From: Gp6-AA40 sp963772955
GTDB lineage: Bacteria; Acidobacteriota; Vicinamibacteria; Vicinamibacterales; UBA2999
Direction: 5' to 3'
Assembly (NCBI GenBank): GCA_963772955.1
Contig: CAVYZF010000004.1
Span: forward strand, 124,001-188,000
Length of the DNA: 64,000 nucleotides
Notes under the pieces: model-generated
What the model was told of the DNA's origin: nothing
Seen by the model: only the letters and a program-made list of their open reading frames with translations
Database searches by the model: none
Position numbers and translations under genes: made by a program
Shown: positions 43,948 through 52,177 of the stretch, piece after piece
How the letters are laid out: each line of letters opens with the position of its first letter
How positions within the stretch are numbered: position 1 is the first letter of the stretch

Positions 43948-44635
43948 CCTGACCCGTCGCTCCGGGAATCGATTTTGCGGGAGCGCTTGGGCGTCGTCCG
44001 CGCCCTTGACCGCCCGCGCTCCCTACGATGGCAATTACCGAAGCGACGGGGTTCATGGACGCCCCTTGTGTCGCCTAGCCGTCCTCCGTACTGCGCCGGG
44101 GTTGCCTCGCATCGGTTCGCACTCGCCCCGACGACTCGGTAGTCTCCATTCGATTCGAGCGAGCGTCACGCTGGGTCGCCTGACTATGCGCTTTCGCCGT
44201 CGTGCCCGGATGCTGGCTCACAAGCCGCCACAGCGACGAGCGGCGTAGACCAAGGGGCTGAAATTGAAACGACGCTGAGAGCCGCTCGCGGCTGAGCGGC
44301 ACGACGTTTACCCGCGAGAAACGGCGCCGCGTTGATTGTTGAGAACTGCAGCTTTGAACGCCGGGGACTGGTCACACATGCGCGGAGTTGACGCGTGCGA
44401 GCACAAGCGAATCACGAACGGCGCAGGCCCCGTGCGTCAACGCCCACTTGAGCGATCAAGATCGCTCACCGGCACGCGATCAAACGCGACTGACCCACGC
44501 GGTTTATCCACTCGGATCGGTCACCCACGCGGTTTCCCACGCGGATGTGCCACGCGATTGATCTGCGCTGCGTCGCCGCGAACGACGCCGAACCCGACGA
44601 GTGGACACGACAAATGGGTTTTGTGGGAGGCCGGA
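43948..44635. other. Gene-free stretch with short CCCACGCG repeats
   Basis: No supported gene on either strand. Between about 44490 and 44560 the motif CCACGCG is repeated four times with 10-20-base spacers (CCCACGCGGTTT, CCCACGCGGTTT, CCCACGCGGATG, CCACGCGATTG). The same motif occurs twice at 43010-43033. Reading frames here give only Arg/Ala-rich peptides without family features. Confidence 0.4.
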
Positions 44636-45031
44636 CTATACAGCGTGGCTTCTAAGCGCCAACCCTCGGGCGGCAGCATCGGCGCTATCGTCGGGCCGTG
44701 TATTGAAGGCAATTGCCGCGCCCGGGGCCGCCTTTCGCACAGCGTTGATGACAGCTTCGAATAATGCGAGGCTTCGGGGCGGCAGGCGGACGCCGGCTCC
44801 GATGACAACACAGTCGTAGCGCGTCGAACCTAACTGACGCTCCACGGTCGGCCCAGCGGTTTCATCAGGCCGGATGAAACACACGTCGGACTCCCATCCG
44901 TGTTCAGCGAACCCCTTCAGCGCAACCGCGATTCCGGCGTGCACCTTCTCAACGGTCATACCGGGTGGCAAGGCCGGGTCGGAAAAATCCACCGTCTCCG
45001 GGTCGTAGCCTAGCAGCAGAATCCGCGACAT
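44636..45031 (-). CDS. Conserved hypothetical protein, Rossmann-like
   Basis: A 131-residue cytoplasmic protein: MSRILLLGYDPETVDFSDPALPPGMT, then GIAVALKGFAEHGWESDVCFIRPDE, YDCVVIGAGVRLPPRSLALFEAVINAVRKAAPGAAIAFNT. The alternating beta-alpha pattern suggests a Rossmann-like fold, perhaps a response-regulator-like or nucleotide-binding domain, but no catalytic motif was found. A GGAGGG site precedes the ATG at 45031. Lies beside tRNA-Arg. Confidence 0.6.
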   Translation of the reverse strand: MSRILLLGYDPETVDFSDPALPPGMTVEKVHAGIAVALKGFAEHGWESDVCFIRPDETAGPTVERQLGSTRYDCVVIGAGVRLPPRSLALFEAVINAVRKAAPGAAIAFNTRPDDSADAAARGLALRSHAV

Positions 45032-45127
45032 GAACCCTCCATAGTTTTCGCGGCGACTATACATCGTTGGCCGGGACGGCAACAGGATGACTCCTCGAAA
45101 ACGGGGGAGAAGAATCATCGAGAAGAT

Positions 45128-45204
45128 TGGTGCGCCCGCCGCGACTCGAACGCGGGACCCCCGGCTTAGAAGGCCGGTGCTCTATCCAACTGAGCTACGG
45201 GCGC
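45128..45204 (-). tRNA. tRNA-Arg (anticodon TCT)
   Basis: Complete cloverleaf on the minus strand: acceptor GCGCCCG/CGGGCGC, D arm with TAGCTCAGTTGGATAGAGC, anticodon stem around loop CTTCTAA (anticodon TCT), T arm with TTCGAGT, discriminator A and encoded CCA at 45128-45130. The anticodon reads AGA. Confidence 0.95.
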
Positions 45205-45265
45205 GTGAAGTTCATGTTACTAGAGGGAGAACGTGCGGTGCGACGGAGCGAGGGGACCGCATTCT

Positions 45266-45997
45266 TCAGGAAGTCGTATCGAGCGCAATCGGCTTGAGAA
45301 GCCCGCGCCCGGCAAGCCCGGTGGATCGATCGAGCGTTTCGAAGAAGGCTGTCCGCACGCGGGGGGCCCGCTGCAAACTCCAGAGCACTTCGGCATTGGT
45401 CCACGCCGCATGTCGTGCCACTCGCACGTTCCACATCGCGGCCACATCATCCAGGCGTCCGGCGAGGACGTCCACGGCGCCGATGACTCCAATCGAGAAG
45501 TCGCCCTTGATTTCGCCCTCGACGCGTTCGAGGAGGTCGTTCACGCTGTCGAAGTCCTGGCGTCGAGCGGCGTCAGAGGTGGGATCTCCGCCAAGCGTGG
45601 TGAAGACGTCCACGATCCCCTGCGGCAGATCGCGATTGATGTGCGCGTTCATGCCCGCGAGCGCGAACTGCAGCCGCGCGATCCCGCGCTGCGTTCGGCA
45701 ACGCAGCAGTGGACGCCACGCCGATGGCGCACGGGACACATCGATCTCACCTGCGGCGATTGCGGCGAAATACTGGTTCGCAAACACCACATCGAGTTCC
45801 GACATGAACCGGGTATCGTGAAACGCCGGGCCCGCCACGGCCTGACGCACACTGCGGGTCACCTGGAGGTAGAGGCGATTGAACCACTTCAAGCCGTCCG
45901 CGTCCGGCAGGCGTTCGTCGATGGCAGCCATGATTGACAGCACGCCATCGATGGACGGGACAGGGGCAGGTCGCAGGATGTCGGTCAGCATCGGCAT
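45266..45997 (-). CDS. DUF5995 family protein
   Basis: A 243-residue protein. LKWFNRLYLQVTRSVRQAV, FMSELDVVFANQYFAAI, RAPSAWRPLLRCRTQRGIARLQFALAGMNAHINRDLPQGIV and HAAWTNAEVLWSLQ are characteristic of the DUF5995 family, which has conserved His and Asp residues suggestive of a metal-binding helical fold (with MNAHINRDL as the likely site). Function unknown. The start at MPMLTDI was chosen as the family-like N-terminus; 45991 is an alternative. Confidence 0.72.
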   Translation of the reverse strand: MPMLTDILRPAPVPSIDGVLSIMAAIDERLPDADGLKWFNRLYLQVTRSVRQAVAGPAFHDTRFMSELDVVFANQYFAAIAAGEIDVSRAPSAWRPLLRCRTQRGIARLQFALAGMNAHINRDLPQGIVDVFTTLGGDPTSDAARRQDFDSVNDLLERVEGEIKGDFSIGVIGAVDVLAGRLDDVAAMWNVRVARHAAWTNAEVLWSLQRAPRVRTAFFETLDRSTGLAGRGLLKPIALDTTS

Positions 45998-46224
45998 CGC
46001 ATCGTAACAGCGCCGCAGGGGCTGCGCGCCGATGCGGCGAATTGCTCGCGATTTGCGCTGGATCAAAGTGCGGTGTCGGGCACCCGACAGGGGCCTCCAA
46101 CAGCTCGACACAGCGACTCCCCCTTATCTCTTCAATCTGACGCCCAATTTCACTTGTCCCGCACCTCGGCGGGGCGGCATCGCACTTGCCCTGCCCTCTG
46201 CCACCTGCTGTGTTCCAGCAGATC

Positions 46225-48264
46225 ATGAAGACGACTCGACGTCTCGCCCTCGTCGCCGTGAACGCGGTTCTGGTCGTGTGCGCGACCGCTACGTCGGCGT
46301 CCGCGCAGTCGCCCTGTGCCCCTCGCCAGGTCACGCCGGCGGATCTCCGCGCGCTCGATCTGGAGTCGCTGCTGAACGTCAAGGTCATCACCGCCTCGAA
46401 GTTCTCCGAGAGTCAATCCGACGCACCGGGCATCATTTCCGTCGTCAGCCGGGACGAATTGCGCCGCTTCGGTGGCACCACGCTGCGTGACGTTCTCGAG
46501 CGCGTCCCCGGAGTGGCGTCGAGCACCGCGTACTTCACCGATCGCAGCATGGTCGCCGCGCGCGGCGATCAGACGAAGATCAACGGCGGCCATGTGCTCT
46601 TCCTGATCAATGGACGTCCGACACGTGAAGTGCTCGAAGGCGGCCTCGTCAGCGATCTGCTCGAGTCCTTTCCGATCAACGTCCTCGACCGCATCGAGGT
46701 CATCAAGGGACCCGGCTCAGTCCTCTACGGATCGAACGCGTTCTCGGCTGTCGTGAACCTGATCACGCTCGAGGACGAAGCCAATGGCTTCTCGTTCGGC
46801 GGTGCACCGGGAACCGCGGGCGCTCGACAGGTTTCAGGCGAAGGCACCTATTCGTGCGGAGACCTGCGCATCGTCGGTGGCGCACAGCTCCATCAGCGTC
46901 CTGACTGGAACACCACGTACTGGTTCAACAACCCCGACGACCCGTTTGCCGCTGGCGTACCCACCGTGCAGGACGCGACCATTCGCGATCGCAGCCGCGG
47001 CGGTTTCGCCGGCATGACCTACAAAGGTCTCGCGGCAACGACGTCGTTCACCGAGTGGCGGAACGCAGCGTTCGTGCGAGGGACCGTCGGTGAGAGTCGG
47101 TGGCGACGCGGGTTCGCGGATGTCGGCTACGGGTTCGATGCCACGACGCGCTGGAAGATGAACCTGAACGCGACCTATACGCGAAACCTGTTCGCGATTC
47201 AGGAGTTCCCGTTCATTGCACGCGACTCGAGCGAGATGCTGTTCGAGTGGACGAACTTCGTCAACCCGACGTCGCGCGACCAGGTGACGTTTGGCGTGCT
47301 GCGCAACCAGGTCCTCGGTCACGAGACGTACTACGGCCTTGACTTCCCCATCAACATCTCGGACGGCCGGCGATCGGGCTATGCGGGCTACGCGCAGATC
47401 GATCACCGTCTCGTCGACACCGTGAAATTGATCGGCGGCTTCCAGGCGAACAAGATCGGCAGCCTCGCGCTCGACGTCGTTCCGCGCGGCGGCGTCATCT
47501 GGAGTCCCGCCACGCGCTGGAACGTCAAGGCGCTCTACGGCCAGGCGTTCCGCGCACCCAGTATCAACGAGACGACGCTGAACCATCCGGGGCTGAAAGG
47601 CGACGTCAACCTGCAGCCGGAGAATGTGGCGACCTTTGACGTCGAGTTGAGCTATCACGGCGATCGGATTCAGGGCAGCGCGAACTACTTCCACAGCGCG
47701 CACACCGACAGCATCGTGATCGACGCCAGCGAGCAGGTGTGGCGCTACGTGAATAGTGGCGAGGCGACGTTCCAGGGCGTGGAGTGTGACGGCAAGTACG
47801 ACGTCAACCGGAACCTGTACGTGCTCGGCTCGCTGTTGCACCAGTCGAATTCCGACGGCGACGGCGCCACGAACATCACGCCTGTGCCCAACACGAGCGC
47901 CAAGGGCGGGATCAGTTTTCAGAACGACCGCGGCATCACGGCCAGCGTCTTCGACAACTATCAGGGTTCTCTCAACGGCTTCTCGTCGATCCTGAATCCG
48001 CAGCCGGCGTCGCGGCATCTGGTCAGCGCACACGCGCGGCTGGATATGGCCGCGCTCTTCAAAGCCAGCCAGACGGCAGGCGTTGCGCTCGTGATCAACG
48101 TGGACAATCTCACGAACGATCAGGTGTGGCTCCCCGATTGGGGCAGTAACACGGGCGATACGATTCCTGCGCGACGCGGTCGCACCGTCTACGTCGGCGT
48201 CGAGATGTCCGTCGGACGACGAACCGCGAGCTCGCGAGCGGCTTCAATCCCACAACTTCAGTAG
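46225..48264 (+). CDS. TonB-dependent receptor, CirA/BtuB type
   Basis: A 679-residue outer-membrane receptor. Signal peptide (VAVNAVLVVCATATSASAQ), a short N-terminal segment of the DLRALDLESLLNVKVITASKFSES type, plug at about 50-175 (ISVVSRDELRRFGGTTLRDVLERVPGV, VLFLINGRPTREVL, PINVLDRIEVIKGPGSVLYGSNAFSAVVNLIT) and a barrel with regular beta strands and ending in QLQ rather than an aromatic. Ligand unknown. The ATG at 46225 lacks a strong ribosome site. Confidence 0.85.
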   Translation: MKTTRRLALVAVNAVLVVCATATSASAQSPCAPRQVTPADLRALDLESLLNVKVITASKFSESQSDAPGIISVVSRDELRRFGGTTLRDVLERVPGVASSTAYFTDRSMVAARGDQTKINGGHVLFLINGRPTREVLEGGLVSDLLESFPINVLDRIEVIKGPGSVLYGSNAFSAVVNLITLEDEANGFSFGGAPGTAGARQVSGEGTYSCGDLRIVGGAQLHQRPDWNTTYWFNNPDDPFAAGVPTVQDATIRDRSRGGFAGMTYKGLAATTSFTEWRNAAFVRGTVGESRWRRGFADVGYGFDATTRWKMNLNATYTRNLFAIQEFPFIARDSSEMLFEWTNFVNPTSRDQVTFGVLRNQVLGHETYYGLDFPINISDGRRSGYAGYAQIDHRLVDTVKLIGGFQANKIGSLALDVVPRGGVIWSPATRWNVKALYGQAFRAPSINETTLNHPGLKGDVNLQPENVATFDVELSYHGDRIQGSANYFHSAHTDSIVIDASEQVWRYVNSGEATFQGVECDGKYDVNRNLYVLGSLLHQSNSDGDGATNITPVPNTSAKGGISFQNDRGITASVFDNYQGSLNGFSSILNPQPASRHLVSAHARLDMAALFKASQTAGVALVINVDNLTNDQVWLPDWGSNTGDTIPARRGRTVYVGVEMSVGRRTASSRAASIPQLQ

Positions 48265-48373
48265 GCGGTAAGCAGTAGGCAGTAGGCTGCCTCACAGCTG
48301 AATCGCGCGCGCCTCACTCCAGAAATCGCGCGGCGGCCATGCTAAGCTTGAGTGTTCACGCCTCGACCGAGGT

Positions 48374-48397
48374 CCCCAACGCGCCTGCGCGTTGGGG
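48374..48397. repeat. Perfect hairpin before tRNA-His
   Basis: CCCCAACGCG / CGCGTTGGGG, a 10-base stem with a CCTG loop, ten bases upstream of the tRNA-His gene. Likely a terminator of the TonB-receptor transcript. Short GTAGGC-type tandem repeats precede it at 48261-48290. Confidence 0.6.
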
Positions 48398-48403
48398 TGG
48401 GAT

Positions 48404-48479
48404 GGTGGGTGTAGCTCAGGGGTAGAGCGCCTGACTGTGGCTCAGGAAGTCGCGGGTTCGAGACCCGTCACCCACCCCA
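48404..48479 (+). tRNA. tRNA-His (anticodon GTG)
   Basis: Full cloverleaf with the extra G at -1 (48404) facing C73, as required for His tRNA. Acceptor GTGGGTG/CACCCAC, D arm GCTCAGGGGTAGAGC, anticodon loop CTGTGGC with GTG at 48437-48439, T arm with GTTCGAG, encoded CCA at 48477-48479. Its last 24 bases are repeated at 57053, making this the attB target of the island. Confidence 0.96.
48456..48479 (+). repeat. attL: 3' end of tRNA-His, left direct repeat
   Basis: The 24 bases at the 3' end of the tRNA-His gene, which also cover the acceptor 3' strand and CCA. They match 57053-57076 at 23 of 24 positions, same strand; the flanking bases also match in part (TCAAA just after the repeat). Confidence 0.78.
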
Positions 48480-48495
48480 ATCAAACAATTCTCTA

Positions 48496-49305
48496 TCAGT
48501 GAGTTACAACCGCCTCCGCTGAAGGCGTGTCTTCGCTGATCGGCGGCTGTGCGAGGTTTGTGCGAGCGGCGTCCCGCTTCGTCAACGCGTCCTTGAGTCG
48601 ATGCATCGTCGAGGACAAGTACGTGTTGGTCTGGCTGACGTCGCGATGTCCGAGGTAGTCACGCACATCCGTGAGGCTCACACCTGGTGTCTCCATCAGC
48701 CGGGAGCCGGCCTCTCTCCTCAAGTCGTGAAACCGAAGGCCCGCGATACCAGCACGCCGGCACGTGAGTCTCGAGGCCGTCTGGAAGGCCTTGACGCGTT
48801 CGCCGATCTCGTTCCCGAAAGGATGCGCGTCACCGGGAAGATCGACGTCAGGCTCAAGCTCACGCGCCGTCCGCTGCGCGGTCTTGAGCATGTCCAGCAC
48901 AGCCGCCAGCCTCGGGGTGATGACAACCCCGCGAGGAATCCCCGTCTTGGTCACTGTGGCTGGGAGGTCGATCACGCCGAAGGCCTCCTGCACGTGCTGC
49001 CACTGGAGCCCGAGGATTTCTCCACGACGCATCCCGGTTTCTAGTGTGGCCGTGATGCAGGCCTGTAGATGGGCGCCTGCGTGCTGCATCAGTCGCGCCT
49101 CTTCATCACCCTCGAGACGTCGCGCACGGCGCCCCTCGGCTTTCCCGTCCATCTTCACGACGGTCACGCCGCCCTTCTCAAACGGTGAGGCCTGGAGCGG
49201 CCACTGCTTGCGGCTGGCGCCGGACGAGACGTCCTGTTCGGCGACGTTGTGGTTCTTGCCCAGCCAGTACGTGCTCCATCCTCCGTCCTGGAGGATCTGC
49301 CCCAC
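48496..49305 (-). CDS. Tyrosine recombinase catalytic domain fused to an arylsulfatase fragment
   Basis: The 269 residues contain a complete phage-integrase catalytic domain from about residue 55: Arg in LETGMRRGEILGLQW, the beta-hairpin Lys region (TVTKTGIPRGV), HDLRREAG, GHRD and the nucleophile Tyr in TNTYL. So R-K-H-R-H-Y is present. The N-terminal SAM-like core-binding domain is missing; instead residues 1-38 are part of an arylsulfatase. The additional helix typical of integron IntI is absent. It points toward tRNA-His and would have been the island's integrase, but without the N-domain it is probably inactive. Confidence 0.8.
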   Translation of the reverse strand: MGQILQDGGWSTYWLGKNHNVAEQDVSSGASRKQWPLQASPFEKGGVTVVKMDGKAEGRRARRLEGDEEARLMQHAGAHLQACITATLETGMRRGEILGLQWQHVQEAFGVIDLPATVTKTGIPRGVVITPRLAAVLDMLKTAQRTARELEPDVDLPGDAHPFGNEIGERVKAFQTASRLTCRRAGIAGLRFHDLRREAGSRLMETPGVSLTDVRDYLGHRDVSQTNTYLSSTMHRLKDALTKRDAARTNLAQPPISEDTPSAEAVVTH

Positions 49306-49377
49306 CGTCGCGGTCTGATCCGGGAGACGGCCGCTGGCGCCGGGGAAGCCGATGGCCGCCTCGGTGATCCGTTTCTC
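49192..49377 (-). pseudogene. Arylsulfatase fragment in frame with the recombinase
   Basis: On the minus strand from a stop at 49378-49380 the frame reads RITEAAIGFPGASGRLPDQ, TATVGQILQDGGWSTYWLGKN and HNVAEQDVSSGASRKQWPLQ and then runs straight into the recombinase. The pattern (tolerance of an L..GW.T..xGK.H helix and SxKR.WPLQ) is that of sulfatases close to the substrate-binding region. No catalytic CxPSR motif is included. It must be a recombination remnant. Confidence 0.65.
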
Positions 49378-49743
49378 TCAGCTTCCATGAGCGCGCGTGC
49401 TTCCATAGCGCGCGCATCTCTGATAATCGTGGGCAACCCGCGGAGCCTCGTAGCCCCTTTTCTTCTGCCCACACAGTTCGCACAGGGCAATATCTCGCAG
49501 GGCTGCGGAATAGCACGCAGACGCGTCCGCGAATTTCTCTGGAATCAGTGGGTTACGTCAGCAACGCTCGGTATCTGTGCAACTTGAGAGCCATGCGAAC
49601 GCGTAGGCGCGCGGCCGCGGTGCTGTGCCGCCCAACCCTCTGGCCCTTTGGCTCGCGGCACGTGTGAATCGATCGCGGACTCCCCCGCCGCGACAAACCA
49701 CTGACTTTGCCCTGCCGGCCGCATCTGCCCTAGACTCTTTGGC
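49378..49743. other. Gene-free stretch beside the truncated recombinase
   Basis: No supported gene. It may hold the lost 5' part of the recombinase in a degraded form, but no family sequence was recognised. A G/C-rich imperfect hairpin (GTGCCGCCCAACC...GGCTCGCGGCAC) at about 49627-49662 is the only clear structure. Confidence 0.4.
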
Positions 49744-49971
49744 ATGAGCCTCCTGGATCGCATCAGCATCGATCCGTCGATCCGATTCGGAAAACCCTGC
49801 GTCCGTGGGACTCGTATCACCGTCGGCGATGTTCTCGGGTATCTGGCGGCTGGAGAAGACGAGGCTCGGCTCCTCAGAGAATTTCCGCAGTTGAAGCCTG
49901 AGGACATCCGGGCGTGCCTCGCTTACGCCGCTGAACGTGAACGCCGGACACAAGGCATTCCGGCGGCCTGA
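49744..49971 (+). CDS. DUF433 domain antitoxin
   Basis: A 75-residue protein: DRISIDPSIRFGKPCVRGTRITVGDVLGYLAAGEDEARLLREFPQLKPEDIRACLAYAAE. This is the whole DUF433 domain, with GKPCVRGTRI as its hallmark. It forms a winged-helix-like antitoxin that pairs with a DUF5615 PIN-like toxin, which follows here at three bases. No attC was recognised after the pair. Confidence 0.88.
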   Translation: MSLLDRISIDPSIRFGKPCVRGTRITVGDVLGYLAAGEDEARLLREFPQLKPEDIRACLAYAAERERRTQGIPAA

Positions 49972-49974
49972 GAC

Positions 49975-50307
49975 GTGCGACTGCTCTTCGATGAGCAACT
50001 CTCGGAAGATCTACTTGCGTTGTTCGAGGACGCCTTCCCGGAGTCGTTGCACGTGCGGGCGCTTGGCGCCGCCGGTGCGTCCGATTCCACTGTCTGGCAG
50101 ATCGCCAAAGAACGCGGCTGCATCCTCGTCACAAAGGACGAAGACTTCCATCGACTGAGCGTGCTTCGAGGCGCGCCGCCAAAGGTGATTTGGCTCCGGC
50201 TTGGCAACTGCACGACCGACGAAGTGGCAACCGTGATGCGCCGCCACGTCACGGACATCCAGCACTTTGGACAGCAGGAAGAAGCCAGCGTTCTTGAACT
50301 AGGGTGA
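49975..50307 (+). CDS. DUF5615 PIN-like toxin
   Basis: A 110-residue protein starting GTG: MRLLFDEQLSEDLLALFEDAFPESLHVRALG, TVWQIAKERGCILVTKDEDFHRLSVLRGAPPKVIWLRLGNC. FDEQL and TKDEDF give the acidic cluster of DUF5615, a PIN-fold RNase subgroup. Pairs with the DUF433 gene three bases upstream. Confidence 0.87.
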   Translation: MRLLFDEQLSEDLLALFEDAFPESLHVRALGAAGASDSTVWQIAKERGCILVTKDEDFHRLSVLRGAPPKVIWLRLGNCTTDEVATVMRRHVTDIQHFGQQEEASVLELG

Positions 50308-50454
50308 CGAGACGGGGACGGCGAGCGCGGTGGTCATCTCCACCCCCATCTCATCGAACTCTTCACCGTCTCCAAAATGTCTCCACAAGCCACCAGTCTT
50401 TCTCGCGCCTGACGTGTTCTTGCGCGGTGCTCGTGAATCCGACGAGGCGCGGCG

Positions 50455-50679
50455 TCAACGCGATCTGAGTTCCCTGGGAATTCCCTCAGCGTCGACGAGC
50501 CGACCGCCAGCAACGTCAGCATCCGAGTCACGAAGCGCCTTGTGGAGAGCGGCACGGTCGGCATCATCCAGCCAGTCGCCAGGATCAAGCGGAAGGAGTT
50601 CGACTTCCGTGCCATCCGGGAGATTCGTGGGTTCATCAATGACGAATCGCCCTGCTTTGACCGTGGCCTTGATAGTCAT
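50455..50679 (-). CDS. Antitoxin-like protein of the AF2212/DUF104 type
   Basis: A 74-residue protein, MTIKATVKAGRFVIDEPTNLPDGTEVELLPLDPG then an acidic helical tail (DDADRAALHKALRDSDADVAGGRLVD). The swapped-hairpin-like start followed by an acidic helix fits small antitoxins. No toxin gene follows in this direction. An in-frame recombinase fragment sits directly upstream, so an alternative longer reading from 50811 would fuse them. Confidence 0.6.
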   Translation of the reverse strand: MTIKATVKAGRFVIDEPTNLPDGTEVELLPLDPGDWLDDADRAALHKALRDSDADVAGGRLVDAEGIPRELRSR

Positions 50680-50811
50680 GGAGGAAGCGTACCATTCCTG
50701 ATGACCGGCGAGCTCCTGAATCGCTCGTGCGGGCGCTCCCCGCATCGCCGAATGCGAGCAGAACGTGTGCCGGAGATGCGTTGACGTTTTAGCGACCGCT
50801 TGAAACTGCAA
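50680..50811 (-). pseudogene. Fragment of a second tyrosine recombinase
   Basis: The minus-strand frame reads KTSTHLRHTFCSHSAMRG, then APARAIQELAGHQEW. This is box II of a tyrosine recombinase (HLRHTF with the His-x-x-Arg, then the GH dipeptide). It is different in sequence from the island recombinase. It is open through to the antitoxin-like gene and has no start or Tyr nucleophile. It abuts a GTTTTAGC-type sequence at about 50787 that resembles a degenerate attC end. Confidence 0.65.
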
Positions 50812-50913
50812 ACGACGCAGGCGGGTTCAACATACCTGCGATTCGATCTCGGCTTCGTTCTTCTCAATCGGCGCCTCGTGCGACCGCGACCTTGTGTGCA
50901 TGGGCTATCCTGT

Positions 50914-51153
50914 GTGAGTGAGTCCGACGGTCCTGCGCGTGAAGTCCGCCTCTACTTCTTCTCGCGCGAGGAGAAACGGGCACATGTGCAGGTGCAGCAT
51001 GCCGAAGGCGAGGCGAAGTTTTGGATCGATCCGACCGTGGAATTCCACGCGAATTACGGTCTCAGAGCCAAGAGACTTGCCGAAGCTCAGACATTGGTTG
51101 AGGAGCAAGGGAATGAGATCCGCGACGCTTGGGCGAAGCACTTCCCAGGTTGA
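50914..51153 (+). CDS. DUF4160 domain protein, N-terminus altered by frameshift (copy 1)
   Basis: The frame RLYFFSREEKRAHVQVQHAEGEAKFWIDPTVEFHANYGL, RLAEAQTLVEEQGNEIRDAWAKHFPG is the body of DUF4160. By comparison with copy 2 its proper beginning (MSPTVLRVK) lies in another frame at 50918; four bases are missing at about 50943, so the current ORF starts with an unrelated GTG-initiated leader (50914). It overlaps the DUF2442 gene by 41 bases, as usual for this pair. It may still be translated, with a changed N-terminus. Confidence 0.68.
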   Translation: MSESDGPAREVRLYFFSREEKRAHVQVQHAEGEAKFWIDPTVEFHANYGLRAKRLAEAQTLVEEQGNEIRDAWAKHFPG

Positions 51154-51454
51154 AGTCACGAACGTGTCGCCGCACGGGTTTTGGCTGTTCGTCGGCGAGC
51201 AGGAGTTGTTCGTGTCGTTCAAGGAGTTCCCGTGGTTCGAGGACGCGTCGATTGGCGAGATCAGCCGCGTGGAGCTGCCGAGTGCGCATCACTTGTACTG
51301 GCCGGACCTCGATATCGATCTGGCGGTCGACTCGCTGACGCATCCGGAGCGGTACCCGTTGGTCAGCCAAGCGCAGCCTAAACGCTCACAGCCGACGAAG
51401 GCGCCTCGACGAGTGCTGAAGAAGCCGGCGAATCGGGCGCGCGCTCGTGGCTGA
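51113..51454 (+). CDS. DUF2442 domain protein (copy 1)
   Basis: A 113-residue protein: VEVTNVSPHGFWLFVGEQELFVSFKEFPWFEDASIGEISRVELPSAHHLYWPDLDIDLAVDSLTHPERYPL then a basic tail with KRSQPTKAPRRVLKKPA. This is DUF2442, the usual partner of DUF4160 in predicted toxin-antitoxin-like pairs. About 90 percent identical to copy 2 at 56667. Starts inside the DUF4160 gene (ATGAG). Confidence 0.85.
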   Translation: MRSATLGRSTSQVEVTNVSPHGFWLFVGEQELFVSFKEFPWFEDASIGEISRVELPSAHHLYWPDLDIDLAVDSLTHPERYPLVSQAQPKRSQPTKAPRRVLKKPANRARARG

Positions 51455-51881
51455 AGGCGAGGCGGCGCTGATGAATTCGAGAAGCCGCGAGGTAGTGGCG
51501 CGTCCGAAGCCGATGCCGCACCTGTTCGAGGGCGGCCAGAGGTCTTGCGAAAACCCAACTTGGCTGGCGACTCTCTGCGCTCGAACACTTGTCCACGCCG
51601 GATGTCACCGAGCCCACGAATTGGCGCCTCCCACCTAACTAAGGCACAGCCTGGTTATGGCGCCGGAGTCAATCTGTGGATGGCGCTGCGCGAGCCGTTC
51701 GGAAGTTGGCGCACAGGAAGGAGTTGACCACGAGCCATCCGCCCAGGAGAACTGCCCCACGTGGTGTCAGACGAGCCATGCCCAAGCGAGTCGCTCGTGG
51801 GCAGAACCGGCGAATGGCGTCTTCCACCTAAAAGACGGTTAGCCGGAATACGAACTCGATCGATCAAGAAGACACGAACGA
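51455..51881. other. Gene-free stretch with att-like hairpin
   Basis: No supported gene. Two fragments look like halves of integron sites: CACCTAACTAAGG at 51632 and ACGGTTAGCCGG at about 51833, and a hairpin (TGCCCAAGCGAG/CTCGTGGGCA) lies at about 51781-51805. The fragments are about 200 bases apart, too far for one attC site. Confidence 0.4.
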
Positions 51882-52169
51882 TCAGGCTGCGGACAACTTT
51901 GCGACGCGGAGCTTCTTGCGGCGCCGCTCGACGTGCCAAAGGTCGTACTGAACCTGCTGGTTCATCCAACTCTCGGCCGTCGTGCCGAAGGCGAGCGACA
52001 AACGCACGGCCATCTCCGGACTGATGCCGGCGCGGGCGTTGAGAATGCTCGACAGGGTCTTCCGACTTACACCGAGCGACCGGGCGGCGTCGGTGACACT
52101 CAAACCGAGCGGCTTCAAGCAAAGTTCCCGAAGCACTTCACCAGGATGCGGCGGGTTGTGCATCTTCAT
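51882..52169 (-). CDS. higA: HigA-family XRE antitoxin
   Basis: A 95-residue protein: MKMHNPPHPGEVLRELCLKPLGLSVTDAARSLGVSRKTLSSILNARAGISPEMAVRLSLAFGTTAESWMNQQVQYDLW. HPGEVL and the XRE helix-turn-helix (DAARSLGVSRKTLSSILN) identify HigA (VapI-type). It lies nine bases after the stop of the HigB toxin and is cotranscribed with it. A TTG at 52181 that overlaps the HigB stop is an alternative start. Confidence 0.85.
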   Translation of the reverse strand: MKMHNPPHPGEVLRELCLKPLGLSVTDAARSLGVSRKTLSSILNARAGISPEMAVRLSLAFGTTAESWMNQQVQYDLWHVERRRKKLRVAKLSAA

Positions 52170-52177
52170 GATCGATC

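Noticed and set aside
46834..48033. A 399-codon minus-strand frame opposite the TonB receptor
   Set aside because: Antisense shadow; the receptor frame has clear plug and barrel motifs.
48496..49305. Island recombinase as an integron integrase IntI
   Set aside because: It lacks the extra helix between boxes of IntI and points to the tRNA, so it is a phage-type or island integrase, not intI.
50914..51153. Programmed frameshifting in DUF4160
   Set aside because: The two copies are shifted at different places and with different lengths of deletion, and no slippery motif is shared.
51632..51840. CACCTAAC and GGTTAGCC as one attC site
   Set aside because: The ends are about 200 bases apart and the intervening sequence does not pair as an attC; kept only as possible remnants.
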